A stretch of DNA of 64,000 nt, taken from positions 124,001-188,000 of the forward strand of contig CAVWDU010000006.1 of assembly GCA_963753815.1 (NCBI GenBank). Direction: 5' to 3'. Below are positions 43,603 to 52,769 of the stretch, in pieces. The translations under genes were made by a program, and so were the position numbers. The stretch is from CAVWDU01 sp963753815 (lineage in GTDB: Bacteria; Pseudomonadota; Gammaproteobacteria; Pseudomonadales; Halieaceae). The notes under the pieces were generated by a model. That model had not been told where the DNA came from. It was given only the letters and a program-made list of their open reading frames with translations, and did no database searches. Within the stretch, counting starts at the first letter, position 1; every line of letters starts with the position of its first letter.

Positions 43603-46600
43603 TGCGAATATTGGCGATGGCCGTTCCGGCATCGCCTGCGTCGATCGCGGCACAGTGCTCCACCAGGAAATCCAGGTGTTCCAGCACTGAAGAAAACGCC
43701 CGCGGGCTGACACCGCGCCGTCCGGCTTCCCGGTAGAGTCCGGTGATGCGGGCACAGGCGTCCTCAACCGCCTCTGCGCTCATGGTCGGCGTGCCCGAAA
43801 GCAGGTCGATCAGGAGGTGGACAAGTTCGCAATCGGGTTCACCGACCGCGCTCCAGAAATTGGGTGACTGGGCGTTGAGGCGCCTGGCCTCCGTCGCCTG
43901 TGCCAGCGCTTCTGCCTGCAGTGGCTGGCGCCAGCTGTCATCTCCGGGTGATTCGTAATGCCGGGTCAACACCGCCGACACCGCCCAATTGGTAAATGCG
44001 TAGGTCTTGTTATGATCGTCGCACTCACGGGCAGCGCGGTAGTAGCGCTCCATGTTGATCATGGCCTCTCTGCGGGCGCCCGACCGGTTGCTCAACCAGG
44101 CCAGCCGCTTGCACGCGCCGCCCAGCAGACGGTAGCGTTGCGAGGTCGGCGCCCGTAAATTGATCAGGTCGAGCTCGCGAAGTGTCTGTTCGATCTGGTC
44201 GATGAGCCTGTTGCGCTCGGATTCCACCTCGTCCTCCGTGCCCCGCTTGCGAATCTCCTGCCAGCGGCTGCCGATCAGGCGAACCCTGAAGTTGGCGCAC
44301 TGCTCCACCGCCCGGATCGGACAGTCTCCCGTATCGGCGCGCAGCGCTCTCTCCAGCCACTCCAGGGCTTCCTCCCAGGCGCTGGCTTCACCCCAGGCGA
44401 ACCCGACCGCCGCCGCGACATCGGCGCGTTGTTGCCAGTTCTGGCGCTGGATTTCGGGTACCCGGTTGAACAGGCGGCTGATTTCGGAGGCCAGGGAGCC
44501 GGTTTTGTCCTGCTCCGGGTCGTGCCCCGTGCTCTCGCTCTGCATACTGATGTCTGCGGCCAGGTTCCTGAGCCCGGCGACCAACTGCGCCGGGGAGTGA
44601 AACTGGGGGAGCTGCTGCGTGACAGTGCGACTGCCGCCGGCAAACAGGCGGAAGCCGGGATCGCCGTAGCACTGGTACGCTCCCCAGGTATTGACCCCCC
44701 GGTAACGGGACCAGGTCTCACGACGAGCCATCTGGACCGCGTCGCCAAACGTTTCACCCTCAAGCAGGTGGCGGTAGAAGCTGTCGGCAAACGCCGTCGC
44801 CGCATTGTCCTCGACCGCCCAGCCGGCCGCGATCACGGCCTTGACGCCCATGTTGATGAACTGCACCCCGAGATTCGCCGCCAGCCTGCCGAACCGACGT
44901 GGTTCGCTGCTGATTGTTTTCCCGAGATGACAGCAGTTGATGAAAACCACTTCAGGCACGTGGCGCATCTGCGCGACATCCCCCGGCGTCAGTAGTTTGT
45001 TGCGGCCGATGAGCATGCCCGAAAGCCTGCGCCCCTGGATCTCAGTCTTTGCGTTCCCCCCGGCTTCCTGCTTGACGCCCTCGCCCGTCGTGTCGATCAG
45101 GAAATCATGCTCCCCGTGTCCGGCCAGGTGAAGCATGCGCCAGGGGCTGCGGTGCAGGGCATTGACGATTTCGTCGGTGTTGGCGTCGATGCAATCGGTG
45201 ACCGAGTATCCGGCGGCCGTCAGACGTTGGGTCACCGTCTGCGCTTCCTTGCGGGCGCCCGGCAGGTCGGGAAACAGTCGCCACTGGTCGAGATCGGGAT
45301 TGCCGATCACCAGCGCCAGGTTGTCGGTGGCATGCCGCGGGTGCGGGCGGAACCGGGGCGTTTTCAATTGCCTCACCAGGCCGGCGCCAACTGACAGCGG
45401 CTCGCCACTGGGTCCCCAGCGGTCCTCCAGCAATTCCCATGGGTAGCGAGCGGAGTCTTCGTCGACCAGTAACACCCTGTCATTCATTTCCGGCGCGACT
45501 TCCTTCAGCCGGTTGGGCAGCAGCATCTCGAACAGGGTTCTGGCGTCCTCGCTGTCGTGGCGGGGGGACTGGGATGCCTGTTGGATGAACTGGTCGGCGA
45601 GCAGTAACTGTCCCGTGGCGTGGGTGACCTCAATGCGGGCGAGGCCGGTAGCGGCAACAAAGCGCAGTCCACTGCCGTCTGCTTCTTCGGTGATTTCCAG
45701 TCGCTGCCACCAGCCCGGAGCGGGCTCTATGAGTGCCCGGCGCAATTCCCCCTGGCCCTCTTGAATCACCTGCTCCGGCCAGGTGACGACATCCGCGAGG
45801 CGACGGTCGGCGAGGACACCCTGAATTTCCTTCGCGGCCATCAGCACGACGTCTTCGTATATGTCGATGAATTCGATCTGCTCGATAAGCGCCTGGTCTT
45901 CGATTCCCGCGTCCAGTAGCTGGTCGTTGGCGCCCACCGCGGCACGGAGAGTCACCTCCACGCAATCGCCGACCGGCAGGCCGCCGGGGCCGGACCCCAC
46001 CAGGACACAACTCAGGTTGGCGGCACGTCTGCCGCCCACGTCGCAGAGTGCTGCATCAGGTCGGCGCGAGACCTGCAGGGCATAGTCCAGCATCGCGCGA
46101 CGCATACCGGATTCCAGCGATCCGGGGGATAACTGGCCCACCTGCCCCATGCCTACGACCAGGGCGCCCTCCGGCTTGCCCCGAGGGTTTTCATTGAAGA
46201 AAAGCGCGTGGGTATCCTGCCGCCCCGGGTACAGTCCAAGGCCGTGTCGTTGCGCCATGACATTGCCGAGGAGATGGTTGAGGGTGGCTTCGGCATTGAC
46301 GATGGTGTCGCCCAGATAGTGCCCGACCATCACCGGGAACCTGGCGTAGGCCAGGTTCCCGTGGGTGATCTCTATCTGGATTACAGGTCGTGTCGTCGTG
46401 CCTCCGGCAGGCATCGCGGGCCGGGCGCCGCCAAAGCTGAAACTGCTGACACTGCGGGCGTCGGGGATATCGTCGGTGACCGGCATCTGTGGCATCGGGA
46501 ACAGTGCCGACTCGTCGGCGGCAGCCCTCGATCGTGCTGGCGGCGCCTTCAGGAGTTTGCCCGTAGTGCCGGTAGCAAGCAGTTCCAGGTAGCCGGCAAA

Positions 46601-49132
46601 GGCCTCGGACTGCGAGCACAACGCGTCGTGGGCGGTATTCTCGACGTACCACATCCCGACACCGGGTAGTGCACCCGATTGCCAGGTCACGGTCCCATCG
46701 CCCTCCCGCACGGCGAGGTACTCGAGGCGGTCCCTGCGGTCCTTGTCGCCCGGCTCGGGGACCAGCCGGTAGTCTGCTACGGTCGCATTCTGGTGACCCG
46801 CCACGTAGATCATGTAGCGCGGGTCGGGGGGCGATTCCCGGAGCAGTGCCCAGGTCGACTGGGCCTTGCGCAACACACCCTCGGTCGGCGTGCGCCAGCG
46901 CGCCCGGACGCTGTCCTTTATTTCCTGCCAGCGGGTGCGCTGGCTGAAATCGGGGCTCGCGTCGTCGAACGGGAGCAGTTCCACGAGTCCCGGGAACTTG
47001 CGCACCAGGTTGACGATATCGGTGGTGCTCTGGGTAAGATCCAGCAGGCTCAGCTTTGCTTGCGTGGGGTTGTGTCCCGTCAGCCAGCGGACCGCCTCGT
47101 AGGAGCCCAGGTTGGGTGTGCCCAGCATGAGGAACCGGCTGTTCGGCAGCGCCGTTATGCGCCGCCACAGCGCCGCTCCCCGGGCGGTGTCGGCTATCAT
47201 CGCTCGGACTACCAGCCCGCCCATGGAATGGGCAACGAGGTGCACCGACTGCCGGTCGTGCTCGGCCTGCGGGAGCCATTCCTCCAACCGGTCCGCCAGT
47301 CGCGCTGCTGCTTCCCGGATCGACTGCCGCCAGTCGTAGGGATGAATCTCCACCCGGTGGGTGCGTGCCAGTCGTTCGAGGAGCGGACCATAAAACTGGT
47401 CCAGCAGGCCGGTAGCTGCCACGCCGCCGGCGTCGATATCGATGTCCTCCAGGCCGCCGCGCAGCAGTGCCCAGTAGTTGAGCCATACCGCGCTGCCGCG
47501 GGCCGCCAGAGCACTGCCCATTGTACCCGGTATCAGCACCGCCAGCGGACGCGGCTCTGTGGTGGTTCGGCTGCGCTCAACCGCTGCCCGCCAGCGCGGC
47601 GCCTCGTGAGCAGCCTCGGCAATAGGCTGAAAAAGGCGTTCATCGCCATCCTTGACGCGTGTTAGCCCATGCACCAGCCAGCGAATTGTCTCGCTGTTGT
47701 TGAAATAGTTGAAATGGTTGACTTCGGGGCCCTGGTCGCGCCGGAAGCGCGCGCCTCCGGGGGGGCGCCGAATACCGCCATACATGGAACCCGTATTGAC
47801 CACCAGGTCGTGATCGGCATCGTAGAACCAGTCCGTTGCCAGCAGCTTCAATTCACTCCAGAAGCTGTTGCCTTCTACATCACCCGCGATGACGGTCAGG
47901 TCGGCAGCGGTCGACAGCGAGGGTTGTTGCAGCAGCCGGGTCAGGGCCGACCCCGGCATCATGGCCTCGAGACCCGGCAAGGTGCGGGGGTCCGTACGCT
48001 CCTTGACCACGGCGAGGACGAAATCCAGGGCGTCGGCCGCGAGGCTTTTTCCGGCAAACCAGTTGAGGATCGACAGCCAGCGATCGAGGCGCCCGGAAGC
48101 GAGGGTGGTACCCCGGGCGGGGCAGGCCACGCGCACAAACCGGTCTATCACCGGCTGCTTGCGGTCCAGAATTTCCCGCAACTCGGTCAATGCTTCGCGG
48201 TCCTGCTGGTAGGCGAGGTCGCGTTCCTGCGCCGCCTTGGTATCGAGGCTCCCCAGGCCCAGTTGCTCGGCTATGATGCGGTCGGCTGCGAACAGCTTGT
48301 CGAGGAGTTCAGCCTGCAGGGGGTCATTGTCGCGGTCTCGCTGGGCCAGGCAGAGCACCTCGCCGACGAGGCCGCCGCGCGAGTGGCTGACAAGGTCGAT
48401 GCGGGTTCCCGTCGGCAGTTCCGCCACCAGGGTGCGGGCGAGCTGCAGCGCGTTGCTGATCGGGCTCTCGGTGAGGCTTCGGTGTTCCCAGCAATACACC
48501 CGGTCCTGGTATTTCGCGTGCAATTTACTCCGCGCTTCGGCGCCGGAGTCAGACTCCCAGAGTTTGCCGAAGCTGCCCTTTCCACTGGACGCGGTGCCGT
48601 GCAGGAACACCAGCACCGGCTGCTCGCCGCCGGGCCGGCGCAGGGGATTGGCGCTGTCGACCGGGGTCAGTTCGAAGTCGCCATCCAGACGGCATTGGTA
48701 GAGTGCGGGCTCACCGCCCAATAGCTTGCGTTCCAGTTTTTCGCCGAGAACAGCGGCGGACTTGCCGACGAGGTCGACGCCGAAGAAATCGAGGATACGC
48801 ACGCCAATCTTCAACCAGCCGCGGCTGGCGTCCGTATTGTCGGAGAGAACCGGGCGGGGGTCGATTTCCCAGGCGAGTTCGGTACCACTGCGACTGATAC
48901 TCTTGCGCCCACGCTCGCGGATCAGGTCGTCGGCACGGGTCCAGAGGACGAAACCGTTTTCCAGTTCCATGCGAACCACGTCATCGGCAGCGACCTCGAT
49001 CTCGCCGACACCCGCATCCCTGGCGTTCCCGGGTTGCAGTCGGCGCGGTGCTTTGAGTTTGACTTCGGCGGTTTCCGCAGCAGCGGGGTCAAAATTGATC
49101 TCGGTGCCGCGAATGCGATAGGTGCTGGTCAT
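43589..49132 (-). CDS. Giant dual alpha/beta-hydrolase, CHAT protease and TPR-like protein
   Basis: An 1847-residue protein without a signal peptide. Residues 1-165 are an uncharacterised N-terminal region. The first hydrolase has FLHG at 176-179 and nucleophile Ser251 in SHSRGG, with likely Asp442 and His473. The second, lipase/LCAT-like, has IPGTMGS near 534 and Ser636 in AHSMGG, with likely Asp812 (GDGTV) and His835 (AHDAL). Residues 900-1190 form a domain I cannot name. The CHAT protease spans about 1215-1500 with His1339 (AGHG) and Cys1401 (NCCHLG). Residues 1570-1845 are helical and TPR-like. ATG 49132 has GAGAGGG 7 bases upstream. It is divergent from the DUF4071 gene and overlaps the M15 gene. 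CHAT proteases are caspase relatives activated by sensors; this one may act in a signalling or defence circuit (inference). Confidence 0.85.
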   Translation of the reverse strand: MTSTYRIRGTEINFDPAAAETAEVKLKAPRRLQPGNARDAGVGEIEVAADDVVRMELENGFVLWTRADDLIRERGRKSISRSGTELAWEIDPRPVLSDNTDASRGWLKIGVRILDFFGVDLVGKSAAVLGEKLERKLLGGEPALYQCRLDGDFELTPVDSANPLRRPGGEQPVLVFLHGTASSGKGSFGKLWESDSGAEARSKLHAKYQDRVYCWEHRSLTESPISNALQLARTLVAELPTGTRIDLVSHSRGGLVGEVLCLAQRDRDNDPLQAELLDKLFAADRIIAEQLGLGSLDTKAAQERDLAYQQDREALTELREILDRKQPVIDRFVRVACPARGTTLASGRLDRWLSILNWFAGKSLAADALDFVLAVVKERTDPRTLPGLEAMMPGSALTRLLQQPSLSTAADLTVIAGDVEGNSFWSELKLLATDWFYDADHDLVVNTGSMYGGIRRPPGGARFRRDQGPEVNHFNYFNNSETIRWLVHGLTRVKDGDERLFQPIAEAAHEAPRWRAAVERSRTTTEPRPLAVLIPGTMGSALAARGSAVWLNYWALLRGGLEDIDIDAGGVAATGLLDQFYGPLLERLARTHRVEIHPYDWRQSIREAAARLADRLEEWLPQAEHDRQSVHLVAHSMGGLVVRAMIADTARGAALWRRITALPNSRFLMLGTPNLGSYEAVRWLTGHNPTQAKLSLLDLTQSTTDIVNLVRKFPGLVELLPFDDASPDFSQRTRWQEIKDSVRARWRTPTEGVLRKAQSTWALLRESPPDPRYMIYVAGHQNATVADYRLVPEPGDKDRRDRLEYLAVREGDGTVTWQSGALPGVGMWYVENTAHDALCSQSEAFAGYLELLATGTTGKLLKAPPARSRAAADESALFPMPQMPVTDDIPDARSVSSFSFGGARPAMPAGGTTTRPVIQIEITHGNLAYARFPVMVGHYLGDTIVNAEATLNHLLGNVMAQRHGLGLYPGRQDTHALFFNENPRGKPEGALVVGMGQVGQLSPGSLESGMRRAMLDYALQVSRRPDAALCDVGGRRAANLSCVLVGSGPGGLPVGDCVEVTLRAAVGANDQLLDAGIEDQALIEQIEFIDIYEDVVLMAAKEIQGVLADRRLADVVTWPEQVIQEGQGELRRALIEPAPGWWQRLEITEEADGSGLRFVAATGLARIEVTHATGQLLLADQFIQQASQSPRHDSEDARTLFEMLLPNRLKEVAPEMNDRVLLVDEDSARYPWELLEDRWGPSGEPLSVGAGLVRQLKTPRFRPHPRHATDNLALVIGNPDLDQWRLFPDLPGARKEAQTVTQRLTAAGYSVTDCIDANTDEIVNALHRSPWRMLHLAGHGEHDFLIDTTGEGVKQEAGGNAKTEIQGRRLSGMLIGRNKLLTPGDVAQMRHVPEVVFINCCHLGKTISSEPRRFGRLAANLGVQFINMGVKAVIAAGWAVEDNAATAFADSFYRHLLEGETFGDAVQMARRETWSRYRGVNTWGAYQCYGDPGFRLFAGGSRTVTQQLPQFHSPAQLVAGLRNLAADISMQSESTGHDPEQDKTGSLASEISRLFNRVPEIQRQNWQQRADVAAAVGFAWGEASAWEEALEWLERALRADTGDCPIRAVEQCANFRVRLIGSRWQEIRKRGTEDEVESERNRLIDQIEQTLRELDLINLRAPTSQRYRLLGGACKRLAWLSNRSGARREAMINMERYYRAARECDDHNKTYAFTNWAVSAVLTRHYESPGDDSWRQPLQAEALAQATEARRLNAQSPNFWSAVGEPDCELVHLLIDLLSGTPTMSAEAVEDACARITGLYREAGRRGVSPRAFSSVLEHLDFLVEHCAAIDAGDAGTAIANIRNALS

Positions 49133-49326
49133 ACCAATACCCTCTCTCCTGTGGGGTCGAATGATCCGTCCCCACAACTGAGCTTTAAGAATAGTCGCTT
49201 GGCGCCCGGCCGCAACAGCAGCTGCCGCGAGGGATCGCCTGCACTTGCGGCGTAACACCCGTTTGGTTATCGTCGATGCGCCGTCGCAAGGGGCGTGGTT
49301 CGCGTTCCGCCCCTCGGGAGTCAGCC
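49133..49326. promoter_or_regulatory. Divergent promoter region of the CHAT/DUF4071 locus
   Basis: A 194-base gap between two divergently transcribed genes must contain both promoters, which could allow joint control. On the + strand TTGCGG at about 49253 and TTATCG 16 bases later are a weak sigma-70-like pair; nothing strong is seen on the other strand. No clear operator palindrome was found. Confidence 0.35.
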
Positions 49327-50696
49327 ATGTCCAACCCTCAGCCGGTGTGCCTGGTCGTGTCGGCACCCGAATCGGCCGCTAACGGCGCCGAATACCTGTT
49401 TGACCGCGTCATCCGTCCGGCGATCGAGCGGGCGGGTTTGGCTCCGTTGCACATTGGTGCGCAGGTCACCACTGCGTCACTGCGGGAGCAGCTGGCGCTG
49501 GCCGAGGTCGCAGTGATCGATCTCAGTGAAAGCGGGCATCGGCCTTTGTATAGCATGGGCGTTCGCGAGGCGCTGCATCCCGCCCGCACACAGTACATTT
49601 GCGCTGCCGGTGCAGATCCGGCTGAAACTCCGTCTTCAGGAACGGTGCTCAAATATCAGCTTGATGATACCGGCGCGCTGGTGGAGTGCTTTGCGCTTCG
49701 CACCGCGCTAGAGGAAGGCCTGCGACAAGGGGTGATCGCCGCCGCCCCGGGTGACCCGTCGGGGGACCCGTTGGTCCGGCTGCTGCAATCCTGGCCCACA
49801 CCACTTATCGCGCGCCTGAAAACCGACGTTTTCCGCCGCCAGGTGGATTATTCTCCTTACTGGAGGAAGCGACTTAAAGCGCCCGCATGGAGAGCGACTC
49901 AAGGGCCTGATGGCAATAAGGTGAGCTCGAGACCCTCGAGGGGTGTGAATCCGCGGTACTGGTCGATTTGTTGCTCTCTTACCGGGCCATGGATGCCTGG
50001 CAGCAGGTCGTGGCTCTCGTGTCGCGTCTACCGCCGATCCTGCGCTCGACGATCCTGGTACAGGAACAGCTCGGTTTTGCGCTCAATCGGCTGGGTCGCG
50101 ACGTCGAGGCACTCGCCGTGCTGGGTGACGTGCTGGTGCGGCAGGGCCCGAGTTCAGAAACCTGTCCGTTGATTGGTAGAGTCTACAAGGACCGCTGGGT
50201 GCGTGCGCTGCGGGATGGCGATGACGAGGCTGCCGTCACGGCGCTTGACGAGGCGATCAATGCGTATCTCAGCGGGTTCGAGGCGGATACCCGTGATGCC
50301 TACCCCGGAATCAATGCGCTCACGCTGCTTGAGCTCAAGGGCGATCCTACGGCTTTGGCACGCAAAGCCGAGCTCCTGCCGGTCGTCGCGCATGCTGTCG
50401 AGCGGCGCATTGCAGCGGGAGCAGCTGACTACTGGGATTACGCGAGTCGCCTCGAGCTCGCCGTGCTGGAAGAAGCCGCAGAAAAGGCCGATGCCGCCCT
50501 TGACGTTGCGCTGACTCGCGTCCGGGAGCCCTGGGAGCCCGGGAACACGGCCGCGAACCTGCGGCTTATCCGCGATGGCCGCAGGCAGCTCGGTCGGGGT
50601 GCTCCGTGGCTGGATGCTATCATCGCCCGGCTGGAGGTGGCGGCACGCCATGCCGAGGAGGCCGGGTCCGAGGCCGACGACACGGCCGGGCACTGA
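49327..50696 (+). CDS. DUF4071 (TRAFs-binding) family protein, frame interrupted
   Basis: Resembles bacterial proteins pairing a nucleoside-deoxyribosyltransferase-like N-terminal domain with a DUF4071 helical-repeat domain related to the MAP3K TRAF-binding region. The N-terminal part has YLFDRVIRPAIERAGLAP and AEVAVIDLSE, but the usual YELG motif is YSMG, so the catalytic Glu seems lost. LIARLKTDVFRRQVDYS marks the linker. Between about 49870 and 49925 the frame changes: upstream sequence is in the frame of 49327, while from 49923 the family-like sequence (ELETLEGCESAVLVDLLLSYRAM) continues in another. Fragments in all three frames of that interval look family-like, so at least two or three small indels are needed. 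The C-terminal half includes RGRVYKDRW-type TPR sequence (IGRVYKDRW). Either a pseudogene or a badly sequenced patch. Confidence 0.72.
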
Positions 50697-50765
50697 CACC
50701 ACGACCTGCGATTTCGAGATTCACAGACGGCAGGCTATCACTGCTGCTAGCGACAGGACCAAGCG

Positions 50766-51152
50766 ATGACCCCGTTTTCCATTGTGTTGACTCCACGGTT
50801 TTACGAGACCGACGCGCTCGGGCACATCAACAACGCCGCCATAGCGGCGTGGTTCGAGGTCGTGCGTATCCACTGGCTCGAGTCGTTGATAGGTGGCGCC
50901 GTGGGTAGCGAAAGCAGCTGGGTGCTCGCATCGATCAAGCTGGATTTCATCGCCGAAACGTTTTACGGCGATGACGTGGTCGCGCGCGTCGTCGGCGCGA
51001 CGGTGGGTAACACCTCGCTGACCGTGGACTGCGAAATGCTGCAGGGGGACCGGCTTACCGTGCGCGGTACCGCGGTACTTGTGTACCTGGATTCCGACAA
51101 CAAGGAGCCGCAACGTCTTCCGGACAGCCTTCGGTCGAAGCTGGAGCCCTGA
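50766..51152 (+). CDS. Acyl-CoA thioesterase, hotdog fold (YbgC/FadM-like)
   Basis: A 128-residue 4-hydroxybenzoyl-CoA thioesterase-like protein. The catalytic segment FYETDALGHINN carries the Asp and the HxN motif typical of this group. These enzymes hydrolyse acyl-CoA thioesters in the cytosol; the chain preference cannot be told. It follows the DUF4071 gene by 69 bases on the same strand, but it is a common housekeeping type, so it is probably not part of that system. It converges with pdxJ across a long palindrome. Confidence 0.9.
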   Translation: MTPFSIVLTPRFYETDALGHINNAAIAAWFEVVRIHWLESLIGGAVGSESSWVLASIKLDFIAETFYGDDVVARVVGATVGNTSLTVDCEMLQGDRLTVRGTAVLVYLDSDNKEPQRLPDSLRSKLEP

Positions 51153-51263
51153 AGCCGATAGATTGCCAATACCCAGAGGGCAATATCCTCGTGAGCAGTG
51201 CCAGGAGCACAACTGTTAGCACCCCGATTGATGCTCGTCGTGTCTCATCTGACCACTCAGTGA

Positions 51264-51338
51264 GGGCCCGTGGGGAGAATTCGTTTTCACCAAGCGGATA
51301 TCGGGCCGCGACTGAAAACGAATTCTCCGCGCGGGCCT
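51264..51338. repeat. Long palindrome between convergent genes
   Basis: A perfect 16-bp inverted repeat (GGAGAATTCGTTTTCA at 51274-51289, complement at 51313-51328) with a 23-base loop; pairing extends imperfectly outward to about 51264 and 51338 through GGGCCC/GGGCCT. There is no trailing T-run, so it is not a classic intrinsic terminator, but its place between the convergent thioesterase and pdxJ genes would suit a bidirectional terminator or a palindromic repeat element. Confidence 0.75.
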
Positions 51339-51421
51339 GTCAGACCAGGCTATGAGCCATCATGTGGGACGCCCCGTTACAGTCTTCTGGCCTGAGAATT
51401 GCGCCGGCCGCAATTCGCCAG

Positions 51422-52183
51422 CTACTTGCCCAGCGCCTGTTGATAGGCGGCGACAGTGGCTGGTAGCCCCATACGCAGGGCATCGACGATGAGTGCATGC
51501 CCGATCGAGACCTCCAGTAGGCCGGGCACACTCGCAAAGCGGGGCAGGTTGTGCAGGTCGAGATCGTGTCCCGCGTTGAGGCCGAGTCCTTCCTCTGCGG
51601 CGGTCTCGGCGGCGATGACATAACGCCGGAACACGTCGTCGAGTTCCGATTGGGAGGTGAAGGCACGGGCGTACGCCTCGGTGTAAAGCTCGATGCGATC
51701 CGCACCGGTCTGTGCCGCCAGTCTGATCTGTTCCGGGTCAGGGTCCATGAACAGGCTGGTACGAACGCCCAGGCCCTGGAGTTCGGCGATCAGTGGCGCC
51801 ACGCGGTCACCATCACGTTTCAGGTCGAAGCCGTGATCCGAGGTCAACTGGGCGTCGGCGTCTGGCACCAGGGTGCATTGTGTGGGGCGCAACTCCCGTA
51901 CCAGCGTCATGAAGCCCGGGTAGTCGCTGACTCCCTGGCGATCGCTGGGGCGTGGTCCGGTGAACGGATTGCCCTCAATGTTGAATTCGACGGCGAGCGA
52001 AGCCGACAGGTCGAAACAGTCCTGCACCCGGATGTGGCGCTGGTCCGGACGCGGGTGCACCGTGATGCCGTCGGCGCCAGCGTCGGTGCAGATCTTCGCG
52101 TGTGCCGGTATATCGGGGTTGGTGGTATCACGCGAATTGCGGATCAGCGCGATCTTGTTGAGGTTGACACTGAGGGCGATCAC
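51422..52183 (-). CDS. pdxJ: Pyridoxine 5'-phosphate synthase
   Basis: PdxJ condenses 1-deoxyxylulose 5-phosphate with 3-amino-2-oxopropyl phosphate to make vitamin B6 phosphate. The 253-residue TIM-barrel protein starts LSVNLNKIALIRNSR and contains GADGITVHPRPDQRHI, the AVEFNIEGNP segment, and GLGLNAGHDL. DXP is also the substrate of Dxr at the start of the window. The GTG start at 52183 overlaps the ppiA stop by 4 bases (GTGA). In many gammaproteobacteria pdxJ sits in the era-recO cluster; that is not so here. Confidence 0.95.
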   Translation of the reverse strand: MIALSVNLNKIALIRNSRDTTNPDIPAHAKICTDAGADGITVHPRPDQRHIRVQDCFDLSASLAVEFNIEGNPFTGPRPSDRQGVSDYPGFMTLVRELRPTQCTLVPDADAQLTSDHGFDLKRDGDRVAPLIAELQGLGVRTSLFMDPDPEQIRLAAQTGADRIELYTEAYARAFTSQSELDDVFRRYVIAAETAAEEGLGLNAGHDLDLHNLPRFASVPGLLEVSIGHALIVDALRMGLPATVAAYQQALGK

Positions 52184-52752
52184 AGCAGGCTCTTGCGGGT
52201 AATCTCGAGAATGATGATCGGCTCGGTGGGAACGTCACTGAACGGCCCGAGGTTCTGGACCGGGGTCGACGCGATGTAGTCCACCACGTTCATACCATCG
52301 GTGACTTCACCGAACACGGTGTACCCCGGCTTTCCCGGGCTCCAGTCCAGTTGCAGGTTGGTGCGCTGGTTGATGAAGAACTGCGCAGTGGCCGAATCCG
52401 GGTCGTTGAGCCTGGCCATGGCGATCGTACCGCGGACGTTATGCAGCTTGTTCTTGGACTCGTTCACGATCGGGTCACCGGTTTCCTTCTGGCTCATGTC
52501 CGGCATGAACCCGCCGCCCTGGATCATGAAGTTGGGGATCACCCGGTGGAAAATAGTGCCGTTGTAGTGCCCGCTTTCCACGTACTTGAGAAAGTTCTCG
52601 ACCGTGACCGGAGCCTTGTCGCGAAACAGTCGCAGGCTGATGTTACCGTTGTTGGTCTTGATCACCACCTGCGGGTTGGGCAGGCCCTCTTCTGCCGCCT
52701 CGACCGCAGTCGTCAGCAGCAGGGTGGCGCAGGCAAGAAGAATTTTCAGCAT
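52180..52752 (-). CDS. ppiA: Periplasmic peptidyl-prolyl cis-trans isomerase (cyclophilin)
   Basis: A 190-residue cyclophilin catalysing prolyl isomerisation. A signal peptide (MLKILLACATLLLTTAVEA) indicates export to the periplasm. Cyclophilin motifs FHRVIPNFMIQGG and ATAQFFINQ are intact, with the catalytic Arg in FHRV. It matches bacterial PpiA in length. It is translationally coupled to pdxJ by a 4-base overlap, and lies 17 bases after the SH3/coiled-coil gene stop, suggesting a three-gene operon. Confidence 0.93.
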   Translation of the reverse strand: MLKILLACATLLLTTAVEAAEEGLPNPQVVIKTNNGNISLRLFRDKAPVTVENFLKYVESGHYNGTIFHRVIPNFMIQGGGFMPDMSQKETGDPIVNESKNKLHNVRGTIAMARLNDPDSATAQFFINQRTNLQLDWSPGKPGYTVFGEVTDGMNVVDYIASTPVQNLGPFSDVPTEPIIILEITRKSLL

Positions 52753-52769
52753 GTCAGGACGAGCTCCAT

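Noticed and set aside
46191..47486. A 431-residue minus-strand frame inside the CHAT gene
   Set aside because: Same strand but another frame of the giant gene; it is Arg/Gly/Pro-rich as expected of a shifted frame, while the giant frame has all the catalytic motifs.
42964..49132. Prophage origin for the M15 peptidase and CHAT region
   Set aside because: No integrase, terminase, capsid, tail or holin genes and no att-like direct repeats; both flanks are ordinary housekeeping genes.
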